Below, one piece after another: positions 37,480 to 45,783 of a stretch of DNA of 64,000 nucleotides. The translations under genes were made by a program, and so were the position numbers. A model generated the notes under the pieces. The model was not told the DNA's origin. It ran no database searches and saw only the letters and a program-made list of their open reading frames with translations. Source of the DNA: Nitrospirillum sp034653355. GTDB lineage: Bacteria > Pseudomonadota > Alphaproteobacteria > Azospirillales > Azospirillaceae. Position 1 is the stretch's first letter; each line of letters begins with the position of its first letter. The DNA lies in contig NZ_JAYEER010000003.1 of NCBI RefSeq assembly GCF_034653355.1, forward strand, positions 124,001-188,000, in the 5' to 3' direction.

Positions 37480-37893
37480 ACAGCGCGAAGCGGTATTTAT
37501 CCACCTGTAAATAAAGGAGTTTCCTGGTGTCGCCCGCCGGGCATCGGCAGGAATGCAAACAATCGGACCGGTCGGAATTTCCCCCCGCCCGGTCAAATTT
37601 GCCGGGTGGCACCGCCGAGGGCGGTCGGGATTTCCTGGTTGAGGGGCCGCGAATGGGTGCGCCAACGGCTGGCCAAGCCCTCCCACCGACGCGGGGAATC
37701 CGGGCCGCCGGTCGACCCCGGCCATCGCCGTGGCGCTTTTTGCCGGGCGCCACACCACTCTTTGGTGAATTGACCGGCTGGGATTCCAGCTGGAAAACCG
37801 GGAGCGGGGCGGGTCTGGGTTGCCGCGCGCCCGCCCGCTTTCCTCATTGACCATGGCCCCGCGAACCGCGTAAACCCTAGCTCGCGATGGTTT
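37480..37893. other. Intergenic region between flagellin promoter and tRNA-Pro
   Basis: About 410 bases with no supported gene; open frames here run into the tRNA and show no RBS or conserved sequence. It could hold enhancer sites for a sigma-54 activator and the tRNA promoter, but none could be named. Confidence 0.5.
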
Positions 37894-37970
37894 CGGGGCG
37901 TAGCGCAGTCTGGTAGCGCGACGGTTTTGGGAACCGTAGGCCCCCGGTTCGAATCCGGGCGCCCCGACCA
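37894..37970 (+). tRNA. tRNA-Pro (anticodon TGG)
   Basis: Full cloverleaf: acceptor CGGGGCG/CGCCCCG, anticodon stem ACGGT/ACCGT with loop TTTGGGA (TGG at 37928-37930), T-arm CCCGG-TTCGAAT-CCGGG, and an encoded CCA (37968-37970). 77 bases. Confidence 0.97.
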
Positions 37971-38082
37971 TCGCCCGGACCGGCGCCGGATGGCAACGAC
38001 CGGTTTCTTGAAGCCGCCTGTCGGCCGGGGTCGCCGGACGGCGGGCATCGGGTGTTTCGTTCAACCGGGGAACGTTCCAGAG

Positions 38083-38388
38083 ATGCAGGTTCGTATCTAT
38101 CAGCCGGCCAAGACGGCCATGCAGTCCGGCCGCGCCAAGACCCATTCATGGATGCTGGAATATGAACTGGCCACCGCCCGCCGGCCCGAACCGCTGATGG
38201 GCTGGACCAGTTCAGGCGACACCCTGAACCAGGTGAAGCTGACGTTCGACAGCGCCGACGAGGCCATCGCCTACGCCACGCGCAAGGGCTGGGCCTACGA
38301 GGTCATCACCCACAACGACCGCATCGTCCGGCCGAAGAACTACGCCGACAACTTCCGCACCGACCGCCCCCGCGTCGGCCGCTTCTGA
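38083..38388 (+). CDS. NDUFS4-type complex I accessory subunit (ETC complex I subunit)
   Basis: 101 residues from the ATG at 38083. The protein (MQVRIYQPAKTAMQSGRAKT ... WMLEYE ... GWTSSGDTLNQVKLTFDSADEAIAYATRKGWAYEV) is the alphaproteobacterial homologue of mitochondrial NDUFS4, an accessory subunit at the peripheral arm of NADH dehydrogenase. Ends KNYADNFRTDRPRVGRF. It sits between two tRNA genes, away from any nuo operon, as is common. Strong support for alphaproteobacterial origin. Confidence 0.93.
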   Translation: MQVRIYQPAKTAMQSGRAKTHSWMLEYELATARRPEPLMGWTSSGDTLNQVKLTFDSADEAIAYATRKGWAYEVITHNDRIVRPKNYADNFRTDRPRVGRF

Positions 38389-38437
38389 TCTCTTTGATAT
38401 CGGGCGCCCCGGCCCTCGGGCCCGGGGGCCGCCTCGG

Positions 38438-38514
<77 letters not shown>

Positions 38515-38537
38515 CCGCTCAGACCGCCTGTGTGGGA

Positions 38538-38574
38538 GGCAGCATAGTTTGGCCTTTTTCGGCCATAAGCTGCC
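38538..38574 (+). repeat. Interrupted hairpin after tRNA-Arg
   Basis: Outer arms GGCAGC/GCTGCC and inner arms TGGCC/GGCCA enclose loop TTTTTC. The left side contains CATAGTTTGG, repeated at 38586-38595. It could process or terminate the tRNA transcript. Confidence 0.5.
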
Positions 38575-38608
38575 TTAAATGGCACCATAGTTTGGTGAGG
38601 GTCTTGTG

Positions 38609-38649
38609 AAAAAGCCCACCGCAGGTTCTCTGCGGCGGGCTTTTTATCT
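38609..38649. terminator. Bidirectional rho-independent terminator
   Basis: AAAAAGCCC-A-CCGCAG / CTGCGG-C-GGGCTTTTT stem with loop GTTCT, then TATCTTTT. It ends the tRNA-Arg transcript on the plus strand and, being followed by a T-run on both strands, the oxidoreductase gene on the minus strand. Confidence 0.9.
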
Positions 38650-38704
38650 TTTAACGCTATGATAACTTAGGGTCCTTCCGTCTTCAGACCGTGGCGATAG
38701 TTAC

Positions 38705-39685
38705 CTAGCCAAGGCTCACGACGATCTTCCCTTTCGCGTCACCCGATTCCATGAGGCTGTGAGCCTCGCGAATATCGTCGAAGCCGAACACATGGGCCGG
38801 TGCCGCGCGATAGGCGCCTGAGGTCGCCTTATCGATGAGCGACTGGAACGGAACCTCCGATAGAGGAAATTCAGGGCCGCCCAAGACCAGGGCACTTGCA
38901 AAGACGCTCAGCCGCCGCCCGCTCGGGATGTTGAATACCGGCTGTAAGCTGAGTGGTTCTCCACCGCCCAGGAAGCCGATGAGGCATACCTCGCCGTCCC
39001 GCTTCAGCATGGCCAGCGAGTCCAGCACGGTCGAGTTCCCCACGATATCGAGGACGGCATCGACGCCGTCCTCGTATTCCCGACGCAGGGTGGTTGATAG
39101 TTCCGGCCCCTCGATCATGGCAGCGTGAGCGCCGGCGGCCTCGATCAGGCCTGTGCGCGCAAATCGCCGTGTCGTGCCGATTACTCGCGCGCCCAGGTCG
39201 GCGGCGATGTTAACCGCTGCCTGGCCGAGCGCCGAGGTTGCGCCGCGAACAACCAATGTCTGCCCGCGCTTGAGCTTCAGGATGCTGATGATCGCCGACC
39301 ACGCCGTCGCGTAGGACTCCGGCAACGCCGCGAGATCTTCCCAGGACAGGTTGGTTTCGACCGCGGCGACGTTACTTACGGGAACAAGGGTAAGCTCGGC
39401 ATAGCTGCCGTTCAGGCTTCGCCCCATCCCGCCGACGAGGCCGACGACGGTTTGACCCGGGCGGAATTGGCCCGATGGATCAGACCTGACGAGACCGGCG
39501 CACTCAATGCCACTGATCTCCGCAACCTCGCCCCATACCCCGCGCCGGAAGTAGATTTCCGCGTGGTTGAGGCCGAAGGCCTTGACCTCGATGAGGACAT
39601 GACCGGCCCGCGCCACCGGATCGGGCCGCTCCTCGATCGCCAAAACCTCCGGCCCACCATATTGCTTGATCACGATCGCCTGCAT
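38705..39685 (-). CDS. Zinc-independent quinone oxidoreductase (MDR superfamily)
   Basis: 326 residues from the ATG at 39685, preceded by GGGAGGA; the frame upstream has no support. GroES-like N-terminal fold (IKQYGGPEVLAIEERPDP, AFGLNHAEIYFRRG) and a Rossmann domain with VVRGATSALGQAAVNIA. The zinc-ligand cysteines of alcohol dehydrogenases are missing, pointing to an NADPH:quinone reductase-type enzyme. It is divergent from a LysR gene, its likely regulator. The coding DNA is visibly less GC-rich than the flanks, as is that of its LysR neighbour, suggesting joint acquisition. Confidence 0.9.
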   Translation of the reverse strand: MQAIVIKQYGGPEVLAIEERPDPVARAGHVLIEVKAFGLNHAEIYFRRGVWGEVAEISGIECAGLVRSDPSGQFRPGQTVVGLVGGMGRSLNGSYAELTLVPVSNVAAVETNLSWEDLAALPESYATAWSAIISILKLKRGQTLVVRGATSALGQAAVNIAADLGARVIGTTRRFARTGLIEAAGAHAAMIEGPELSTTLRREYEDGVDAVLDIVGNSTVLDSLAMLKRDGEVCLIGFLGGGEPLSLQPVFNIPSGRRLSVFASALVLGGPEFPLSEVPFQSLIDKATSGAYRAAPAHVFGFDDIREAHSLMESGDAKGKIVVSLG

Positions 39686-39780
39686 GTCCCGGTCCTCCCT
39701 GTTCGCGAGTGACCACAAAGATAAAGCCGGGCTGCGCCAATAGATTTTACAAAGTTTCGCCCATGATTGTAGATTGAACC
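39686..39780. promoter_or_regulatory. Divergent promoter region of the oxidoreductase/LysR pair
   Basis: 95 AT-richer bases between divergent starts. A direct repeat GATTG-TA-GATTG (39765-39776) abuts the LysR start and TAGATT recurs at 39741-39746. LysR regulators usually bind such intervals; no specific site is proven. Confidence 0.4.
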
Positions 39781-40674
39781 ATGCCGCGCGCCATGACCTT
39801 AACCCAGCTTCGAGTGCTCGACGCCGTAGCGGCGGAGGGTTCTCTGCAGGCGGCGGCGGCGCGTCTCGGTCGCACCCATCCGACCTTGCACACCGCGATC
39901 GCCAACATCGAACGGGAGATCGGCTTCACCCTGTTCGACCGGAGCGGCTATAGGTTGACGCTCACCCCCGCAGGCGCCGCCTTCTTGGCCCGCGCCCAAC
40001 GGGTGCTGGTCGAAGTGAACGGGCTGCTTGTCTATGCCGACCACGTGGCTGCGGGAGACGAGATCGAACTGACCGTCGTCATCGGCGACCTGACACCGTT
40101 GCCCCCCATGCTGGAGCTGTTGAAGGACTTCTTTGCGAGACACCCACAGACTCGCCTCAATCTGCGGTTCGAGACGCTATCGGCCCCTTGGGAGCTGCTC
40201 GAAAACGGCCGTGCCGATTTGATCCTGCATCACGTCGAACAGGGCGACACCCGCTTCGAAACCCTCCCGCTTCGCCGGGTCAAACTGATCCCCGTCGTGG
40301 CGCCGGGCTTCCTGACCTTTCCAGCCGAGGCGGCAACGGTCGAGCGCATGCGAGACTTCACTCAGTGCGTCATCCGCGACAGCGCGGTTATGCCCGCCGA
40401 TCGGGAGTACTTCATGATCGACGGCGCGAGGACCTGTTCGGTAACCGACCAAATCATGAAGCGTGAGGTCATCCTGCAGGGCCTGGGCTGGGGACATATG
40501 CCCGATTACCTTGTGGCCGAGGATATTAAGAAAGGCCGACTTCAATCCATCGCGAACTCAGTGTTCCGAGGCGGCTCAGTCGACATCGTCGCAGCGCGCA
40601 AAGCTGGCAATATGCCGGGACCGGTTGCCGCCGCCTTGTGGAGCGCGATGGCCCAAGTGGATACGCCCGCATAG
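39781..40674 (+). CDS. LysR-family transcriptional regulator
   Basis: 297 residues. Winged HTH at the N-terminus (MTLTQLRVLDAVAAEGSLQAAAARLGRTHPTLHTAIANIERE, residues ~5-60) and a LysR substrate-binding domain (residues ~90-290). It is divergent from the quinone oxidoreductase, the classical LysR arrangement, so it probably controls that gene in response to an effector. Codon use is less GC-biased than most of the window. Confidence 0.93.
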   Translation: MPRAMTLTQLRVLDAVAAEGSLQAAAARLGRTHPTLHTAIANIEREIGFTLFDRSGYRLTLTPAGAAFLARAQRVLVEVNGLLVYADHVAAGDEIELTVVIGDLTPLPPMLELLKDFFARHPQTRLNLRFETLSAPWELLENGRADLILHHVEQGDTRFETLPLRRVKLIPVVAPGFLTFPAEAATVERMRDFTQCVIRDSAVMPADREYFMIDGARTCSVTDQIMKREVILQGLGWGHMPDYLVAEDIKKGRLQSIANSVFRGGSVDIVAARKAGNMPGPVAAALWSAMAQVDTPA

Positions 40675-40792
40675 CCTGCGCGGCGGGTCTGGTCGTTTCC
40701 GACGGTGGCGGCGATGCCTCCCATGGCGCCCCCACAAGGCAGACGCGCGCCGGTCCATGCTTGCAAAAAGGCCGGCGACGGGGTTACTGAGA

Positions 40793-42751
40793 ATGACTCG
40801 CACTTCTCAGCCGGGCCGCACCATGGTCAGACCGCATCACCTTCTCGCCGTCGCCTTCACGCTGCTGGGCTTGGCGATCGCCCTGCCTGCCCGGGCGGTG
40901 GAAGCGGCCCCAGCGCAAACCATCTGGCGGCTGCTGGACTATGTGGCGGTGGATTATGCCGGCGCCGTGGCCAACGGCCGGGTGACCAGCGAGAGCGAAT
41001 ATGCCGAACAGGCGGAGTTCGCGGCCAGCGCGCGGGAGCGGATGGCCGAGCTGCCGCCCACCCCCGTCCTGCCCCAGTTGCAGGCCCAGGCCGACGCGCT
41101 GAAGGCCGCCATCGCCGCCAAGGCGTCCCCGGTCGAGGTGGCGGGCCTGGCCCGCGCCCTGGGCCGGGATCTGCTGGCCGCCTATCCCGTGCCGCTGGCG
41201 CCGACCACCCCGCCGGGCCTGGCGCGGGGCCGGGCCCTTTACGCGGAGAACTGCGCCGCCTGCCATGGCGCCACCGGCCAGGGCGACGGCCCGGTGGGCG
41301 TCACGCTAGAACCGCGCCCCGTGGCCTTCAGCGACGCGGGGCGCGCACGGCAGCGCAGCGTCTTCGCCCTGGAACAGGTGATCGAGCAGGGGCTGGACGG
41401 CACGCCCATGGTCAGCTTCGCCCACCTGCCGGCCGACGACCGCTGGGCCCTGGCCTTCGTCGCCGGCAGCTTCGCCTTCACCCCCGGCGACATCCAGGCG
41501 GGCGAGGCGCTGTGGCGCGCGCGGCCGGACCTGCCCGCCCTGTTTCCCAATCTGGAGGCCCTCACCCAGACCTCGCAGGCCGCCCTGGAGGAAAAGGTGG
41601 GCGCCAGCGACGCCCAGGCGCTGCTGGCCTATCTGCGCACCCATCCCGACGCGGTCATGCCCAAGGCCAACGACAGCCTGGCCATCGCGCGCGCCAAGCT
41701 GGGCTTGGCCGTGAAGGCCTATGAGGCCGGCGACGCCAAGGCGGCGGGTGACCTGGCCCTGGCCGCCTACCTCGACGGGTTCGAGCCGGTGGAGCCCATC
41801 CTGAAGGCACGCGATGGCGGCCTGATGACCCGCGTGGAAAGTGCCATGGGCGCCTTCCGCGGCGTCATCAGCCAAGGCCGGCCGGCGGACGAGGTGCGCG
41901 CCCAGGCCCAGGCCATCACCGGCCTGCTGACCGAGGCGGAGCATGCGCTCTCGCCAGCCGCCGCCAGCGACGCCTCCACCTTCGTCGGCGCCTTCACCAT
42001 CCTGCTGCGCGAAGGGCTGGAGGCCTTGCTGATCGTGGTGGCGATGATCGCCTTCCTGCGCAAGGCCGGGCGCGCGGATGTGCTGCGCCATGTCCACCTG
42101 GGCTGGACCACCGCCCTGGCTGCCGGCCTGGCGACGTGGGCCGCGGCGACCTACCTGGTGTCCATCAGCGGCGCCAGCCGGGAACTGACGGAGGGCCTGG
42201 GCTCGGTGTTCGCCGCCCTGGTGCTGCTGTCGGTGGGCGTGTGGATGCACGGCAAGTCCCAGGCCGGCGCCTGGCAGCTGTACATCAAGGAGAAGCTGTC
42301 CCACGCCCTGTCGCGGCAGTCGGCCTGGTTCCTGTTCCTGCTGACCTTCGTGGTGGTCTATCGCGAGGTGTTCGAGACCATCCTGTTCTACATGGCGCTG
42401 TGGGCGGAGGGGGCGCACATGGCCGTGCTGGCCGGCGCCGGGGCGGCCGTGCTGCTGCTGGCCGCCATCGCCTGGGGGCTGCTGCGCTACAGCCGCCGCC
42501 TGCCCATCGGCGCCTTCTTCGCCTGGAGTTCCGGGCTGATGGCCGTGCTGGCCGTGGTGCTGGCCGGCAAGGGCGTGAAGGCCCTGCAGGAGGCCGGCTG
42601 GCTGGACGTCATCCCCCTGGTCCATGTGCCCAGCGTGGAGATCGTGGGGCTGTTCCCCACGGCGCAAACCGTGGCGGCGCAAGCGGTCATGGCCGCCGCG
42701 CTCGCCGCCGGCTTCGCGTATAATGCCCTGCGGGCCGGCCGGAAAGCCTAA
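40793..42751 (+). CDS. FTR1-family iron permease fused to a cytochrome c domain
   Basis: 652 residues from ATG 40793 (40823 also possible), with a signal peptide ending ALPARA. A periplasmic N-terminal half holds one c-type haem site, C154-A-A-C157-H158, and a downstream Met-containing region. The C-terminal half has about seven helices with both FTR1 iron motifs: REGLE (406-410) and REVFE (524-528). High-affinity ferrous/ferric uptake with oxidation coupled to transport is the family role; the cytochrome could take electrons from Fe(II). No multicopper oxidase or p19-type partner is adjacent, and no Fur box was identified. Confidence 0.9.
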   Translation: MTRTSQPGRTMVRPHHLLAVAFTLLGLAIALPARAVEAAPAQTIWRLLDYVAVDYAGAVANGRVTSESEYAEQAEFAASARERMAELPPTPVLPQLQAQADALKAAIAAKASPVEVAGLARALGRDLLAAYPVPLAPTTPPGLARGRALYAENCAACHGATGQGDGPVGVTLEPRPVAFSDAGRARQRSVFALEQVIEQGLDGTPMVSFAHLPADDRWALAFVAGSFAFTPGDIQAGEALWRARPDLPALFPNLEALTQTSQAALEEKVGASDAQALLAYLRTHPDAVMPKANDSLAIARAKLGLAVKAYEAGDAKAAGDLALAAYLDGFEPVEPILKARDGGLMTRVESAMGAFRGVISQGRPADEVRAQAQAITGLLTEAEHALSPAAASDASTFVGAFTILLREGLEALLIVVAMIAFLRKAGRADVLRHVHLGWTTALAAGLATWAAATYLVSISGASRELTEGLGSVFAALVLLSVGVWMHGKSQAGAWQLYIKEKLSHALSRQSAWFLFLLTFVVVYREVFETILFYMALWAEGAHMAVLAGAGAAVLLLAAIAWGLLRYSRRLPIGAFFAWSSGLMAVLAVVLAGKGVKALQEAGWLDVIPLVHVPSVEIVGLFPTAQTVAAQAVMAAALAAGFAYNALRAGRKA

Positions 42752-42781
42752 GGCTTTCCCCCTCAAGCGCCCGGCGGCGGG

Positions 42782-44536
42782 TTACGGCTTGGCCCCCTGG
42801 CGGGCCAGCCAGCGTCCCATCTGGTCGTGCAGGATGTCCATGGGCATGGGGCCGTCGTCCAGCAGGGCGTCGTGGAAGGCGCGGATGTCGAAGCGGGCGC
42901 CCAGCGCCTGCTCCGCCCGCCGCCGCTCCGCCAGGAACTTCAGCTCGCCCACCTTGTAGGCCAGGGCCTGGGCCGGCCAGGCGATGTAGCGCTGCGTCTC
43001 GCCCAGCACCACGCGTTCCGGCAGGGCGGTGTTGTCGCGCAGGCAGCTGGCGGCCTGATCGGCGCTCCACCCCTTCCAATGGATGCCCACGTCCATCATC
43101 AGGCGGCAGGCGCGCCACATGTCGAAGGACAGCCGGCCGAAACGTTCGTAGTCCGTGCGGTAGACGCCCATATCCTCGCCCAACTGTTCGGCATACAGCG
43201 CCCAGCCCTCGATGAAGGCGGTGGGTTCGTCCTTGCGGCGGAAGGCCGGCAGATCCGTGCGCTCCTGCCCCAGGGCGATCTGCAGGTGGTGGCCGGGCAC
43301 GCCCTCATGCAGGATCCAGGACGGCAGGCCGAACAGCGGGTCGCCGAAGGATTTGGCACCCACCACCACGCGGCCGGGCACGCCCTTCACCGGGTCGCCC
43401 AGGTCATAGCCGCTGGACGAGCCCTCCTGCTCCGGCGGCTTCTGCCGGATGGTCCAGGTCAGGCGCGGCAGCTTGCCGAACCACAGGGGCAGCAGGCCGT
43501 CGATGCGCTTGCCGATCTCGCTGGCCTTTTCCACGTACGTTGCCAAATCCGGGGCGTAGAACTGTTTGTCCGTACGCAGCTTGGCGATGAACTCGGGCAA
43601 TGTGCCGGTGAAGCCGGTGGCCCGCATCGCGGCCTCCATCTCCCCCCGGATGCGCGCCACCTCCCGCTCCCCCAGCGCGAACACGGCGTCGGGCGTCAAG
43701 TCGGTGGTGGTGGAGCGGCGCACCGCGTAGGCGTAGTACTCCCGCCCGCCGGGCAGGCTGCTGGCACCCAGCGTGTCGCGCGCATGGGGCACGTAGTCCT
43801 GCTCGAAGAAGGCCATCAGCTTCGCCTGCGCCGGCTTCACCGCCTGGGTCACCGCCGCCAGGGCGTCGGCGCGCAGGGCCGCTTGGCGATCGGCCGGAAT
43901 GGTGGCCGGCAGCGCCCTCAGCGGCCCCAGCAGGGGGCTGGCCTCCGCCGACTGGTCAGCCGCGATCTTCAGGATGTTCAGGACCGAGGTGGCGGTGGGG
44001 CGCGGCTGGACGAAGCCGGTTTCCAGCCCGCGCCGCATGTTGGCGATCTGCTGGTCATAGTAGGCAGGCAAGGCCCGAAGGCGCGCGATCCAAGCCTGGG
44101 CGTCCGCCTCCGTCCGGATGACGGTGGTGGCGGCGGCGTAGTTGGCGGTGTTGAAGAAACCGTCACCGTTGTCGAAGGGGATGCGGTCCTCGTCGAACCT
44201 GGCCCCCTCCACCAGCACGCCCAGACGCCAGTCCAGCAGGCGGCGGGTCAGCGCCTCCTCGCCATCGGGGGCCGAGGGCGGCAGCCTGTCCAGGCGGGCT
44301 TTCAGCACGGCATAGCCCTGGGCGCGGCGGTCAGCGGCGGCCTTGCCGACATCGGGCCAGCCGGGGCCGTCGTCGCCGTCCGTCTGGCGCGCCAGCCCCT
44401 CGTACTCCGCGATGACCGCGTCGACGCCGCTGGTTGGTTTCGCCATCGGGGCGGCGGGTTTGGCCCAGGCGGAGGAAGCGACGGAAGACACCGCCACCAT
44501 GGTGAATGCCAGCGCGACCGCGGTACGGTTCATCAT
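42782..44536 (-). CDS. DUF885 secreted peptidase-like protein
   Basis: 584 residues with a Sec signal peptide (MMNRTAVALAFTMVAVSSVASSAWA). DUF885 signature HEGVPGHHLQ supplies a HExxxxHH-like metal site; EGWALYAEQLGEDMG carries a downstream Glu. Members are thought to be zinc carboxypeptidase-like enzymes, but most are untested. Another DUF885 protein (52000-53832) has the same motifs with a Tat signal. The gene converges on the FTR1 gene (30 bases between stops). Confidence 0.9.
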   Translation of the reverse strand: MMNRTAVALAFTMVAVSSVASSAWAKPAAPMAKPTSGVDAVIAEYEGLARQTDGDDGPGWPDVGKAAADRRAQGYAVLKARLDRLPPSAPDGEEALTRRLLDWRLGVLVEGARFDEDRIPFDNGDGFFNTANYAAATTVIRTEADAQAWIARLRALPAYYDQQIANMRRGLETGFVQPRPTATSVLNILKIAADQSAEASPLLGPLRALPATIPADRQAALRADALAAVTQAVKPAQAKLMAFFEQDYVPHARDTLGASSLPGGREYYAYAVRRSTTTDLTPDAVFALGEREVARIRGEMEAAMRATGFTGTLPEFIAKLRTDKQFYAPDLATYVEKASEIGKRIDGLLPLWFGKLPRLTWTIRQKPPEQEGSSSGYDLGDPVKGVPGRVVVGAKSFGDPLFGLPSWILHEGVPGHHLQIALGQERTDLPAFRRKDEPTAFIEGWALYAEQLGEDMGVYRTDYERFGRLSFDMWRACRLMMDVGIHWKGWSADQAASCLRDNTALPERVVLGETQRYIAWPAQALAYKVGELKFLAERRRAEQALGARFDIRAFHDALLDDGPMPMDILHDQMGRWLARQGAKP

Positions 44537-44798
44537 CGCCCCCCTGCTGCCCGTCGTATCCCATCAGGGTTGATGATAGGATATTATATGTCAAATATTT
44601 TATCCAATATAGCCGAAGCCCGCCAGGGCGGAGCCCTCCAACTCGTATAAGTGCCGTGGCCCCAACCCTTCCACGCCACCACCCCAGAGTCGCCACAATG
44701 CCGGTGCAGGTAAAGGCCGACACGGGATTGGGCGCGAGATGGGGAAACCGCCCTTGAAGCCCGCCTTTCCCGCGTCGTCCAGCCCCGATGAGGAAGAG

Positions 44799-45308
44799 AT
44801 GCGCCTGACCCTCCGTGCCCTGGCCCTGGGCGCCGCGCTGGCCGGTTCCGGCCTGGTGTCGGCCCAGGCCTCCCCACCCCCGGCCAACCAGGCGGCGGGC
44901 GCGACCAGCACCCGCATTCCCGACAGCGCGGCGGAGGGGGAGGCCAACCGCCAGACGGTGCTGGCCTTCTACGACGCCTTCTTCAACAAGCACGACCTGT
45001 CCGCCGCCGACCGCTACGTCGCCCAGGACTGCCGGCAGCACACCCCCGGCCTGGCCGACGGGCGCCGCGCCCTGCAGGACGCCTACGCCGCGTTCTTCCA
45101 GCATCATCCCGATGCCAAGGTGGATGTGGTCCGCAGCATCGCCCAGGGAGACCTGGTGGCGCTGCACGTGCACGCCATTCCCAGCCCGGGCGACCAGGGC
45201 CAGGCGGTGGTGGACATCTTCCGGGTGCTGGACGGCAAGGTGGTGGAGCACTGGTCCGTCAGCCAGCCGGTGCCGGCCGGCGCCCCCGACGGCAGGGACG
45301 TGTTCTAG
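44799..45308 (+). CDS. Secreted SnoaL/NTF2-like protein
   Basis: 169 residues from the ATG at 44799 with AGGAAGAG just upstream. Signal peptide (MRLTLRALALGAALAGSGLVSAQA), then a SnoaL-like cone fold: NRQTVLAFYDAFFNKHDLSAADRYV, QDCRQHTPGLADGR, DLVALHVHA, VVDIFRVLDGKVVEHW. Such proteins act as small hydrolases, isomerases or binding proteins; no active site can be assigned. A frameshifted SRPBCC gene starts 20 bases after it. Confidence 0.88.
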   Translation: MRLTLRALALGAALAGSGLVSAQASPPPANQAAGATSTRIPDSAAEGEANRQTVLAFYDAFFNKHDLSAADRYVAQDCRQHTPGLADGRRALQDAYAAFFQHHPDAKVDVVRSIAQGDLVALHVHAIPSPGDQGQAVVDIFRVLDGKVVEHWSVSQPVPAGAPDGRDVF

Positions 45309-45328
45309 GTGTTCAATCCCGGAATCTG

Positions 45329-45783
45329 ATGGTGCATCATCGATCCTTGGTCGTCAGGAGGAGGATGTCCTATGGGAAGCGTTCTTCACGGCAGCGCCCG
45401 CACAACGCCGTGTCTTCGAGCCGGGGCCCGACGGGCTGCACCAAGGCGGTCGCTTCGTCGAGCGGTATGATGACGGCGGATGCCATGAGGTCGGGCGCAT
45501 CCTGGCGTGGGAACCGGGGCGGCGGTTGATGTTCAGCTGGCGCGGCACCAACTACTCCCCAGGAGAGGCGACGGAGGTGGAGGTCCTTTTCATTTCCTCC
45601 CCCGGGCCTGACGGCGACCACACCCGGGTGCGGGTGGAGCATCGCGGCTGGCAGGCCCTGCCGCCCGACCATCCCGCCCGCCACGGCCTGGACGACCTGC
45701 CCTTCCTGAACCGCCAGGGCGGCTGGTGGCGGACGCGGTTGGACAGCCTGGCGCACACCATGGCCGGAAGCGTTGTTTCATGA
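45329..45783 (+). pseudogene. SRPBCC/AHSA1 domain gene with an apparent -1 frameshift
   Basis: The start MVHHRSLVVRR (ATG 45329) and the remaining conserved domain (LWEAFFTAA, VFEPGPDG, GGRFVERYDDGG, WEPGRRLMFSW, to 45783) lie in different frames. The break maps to the AGGAGGAGG run at 45356-45364; a one-base shift there joins them into a ~151-residue protein of normal AHSA1 length. No usable ATG, GTG or TTG exists in the second frame near its beginning. Either a disrupted gene or a sequence error; prfB and the TonB receptor in this window have similar single-base breaks. Its stop overlaps the next ATG. The intact family binds hydrophobic ligands. Confidence 0.75.

Noticed and set aside
37445..38145. 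Minus-strand frames of up to 228 codons over tRNA-Pro
   Set aside because: They cross a tRNA gene, have no RBS and no recognisable protein features.
44815..45328. 322-codon frame reaching into the SRPBCC domain from upstream
   Set aside because: Its first half is an out-of-frame shadow of the NTF2-like gene; only the part after 45355 is conserved.
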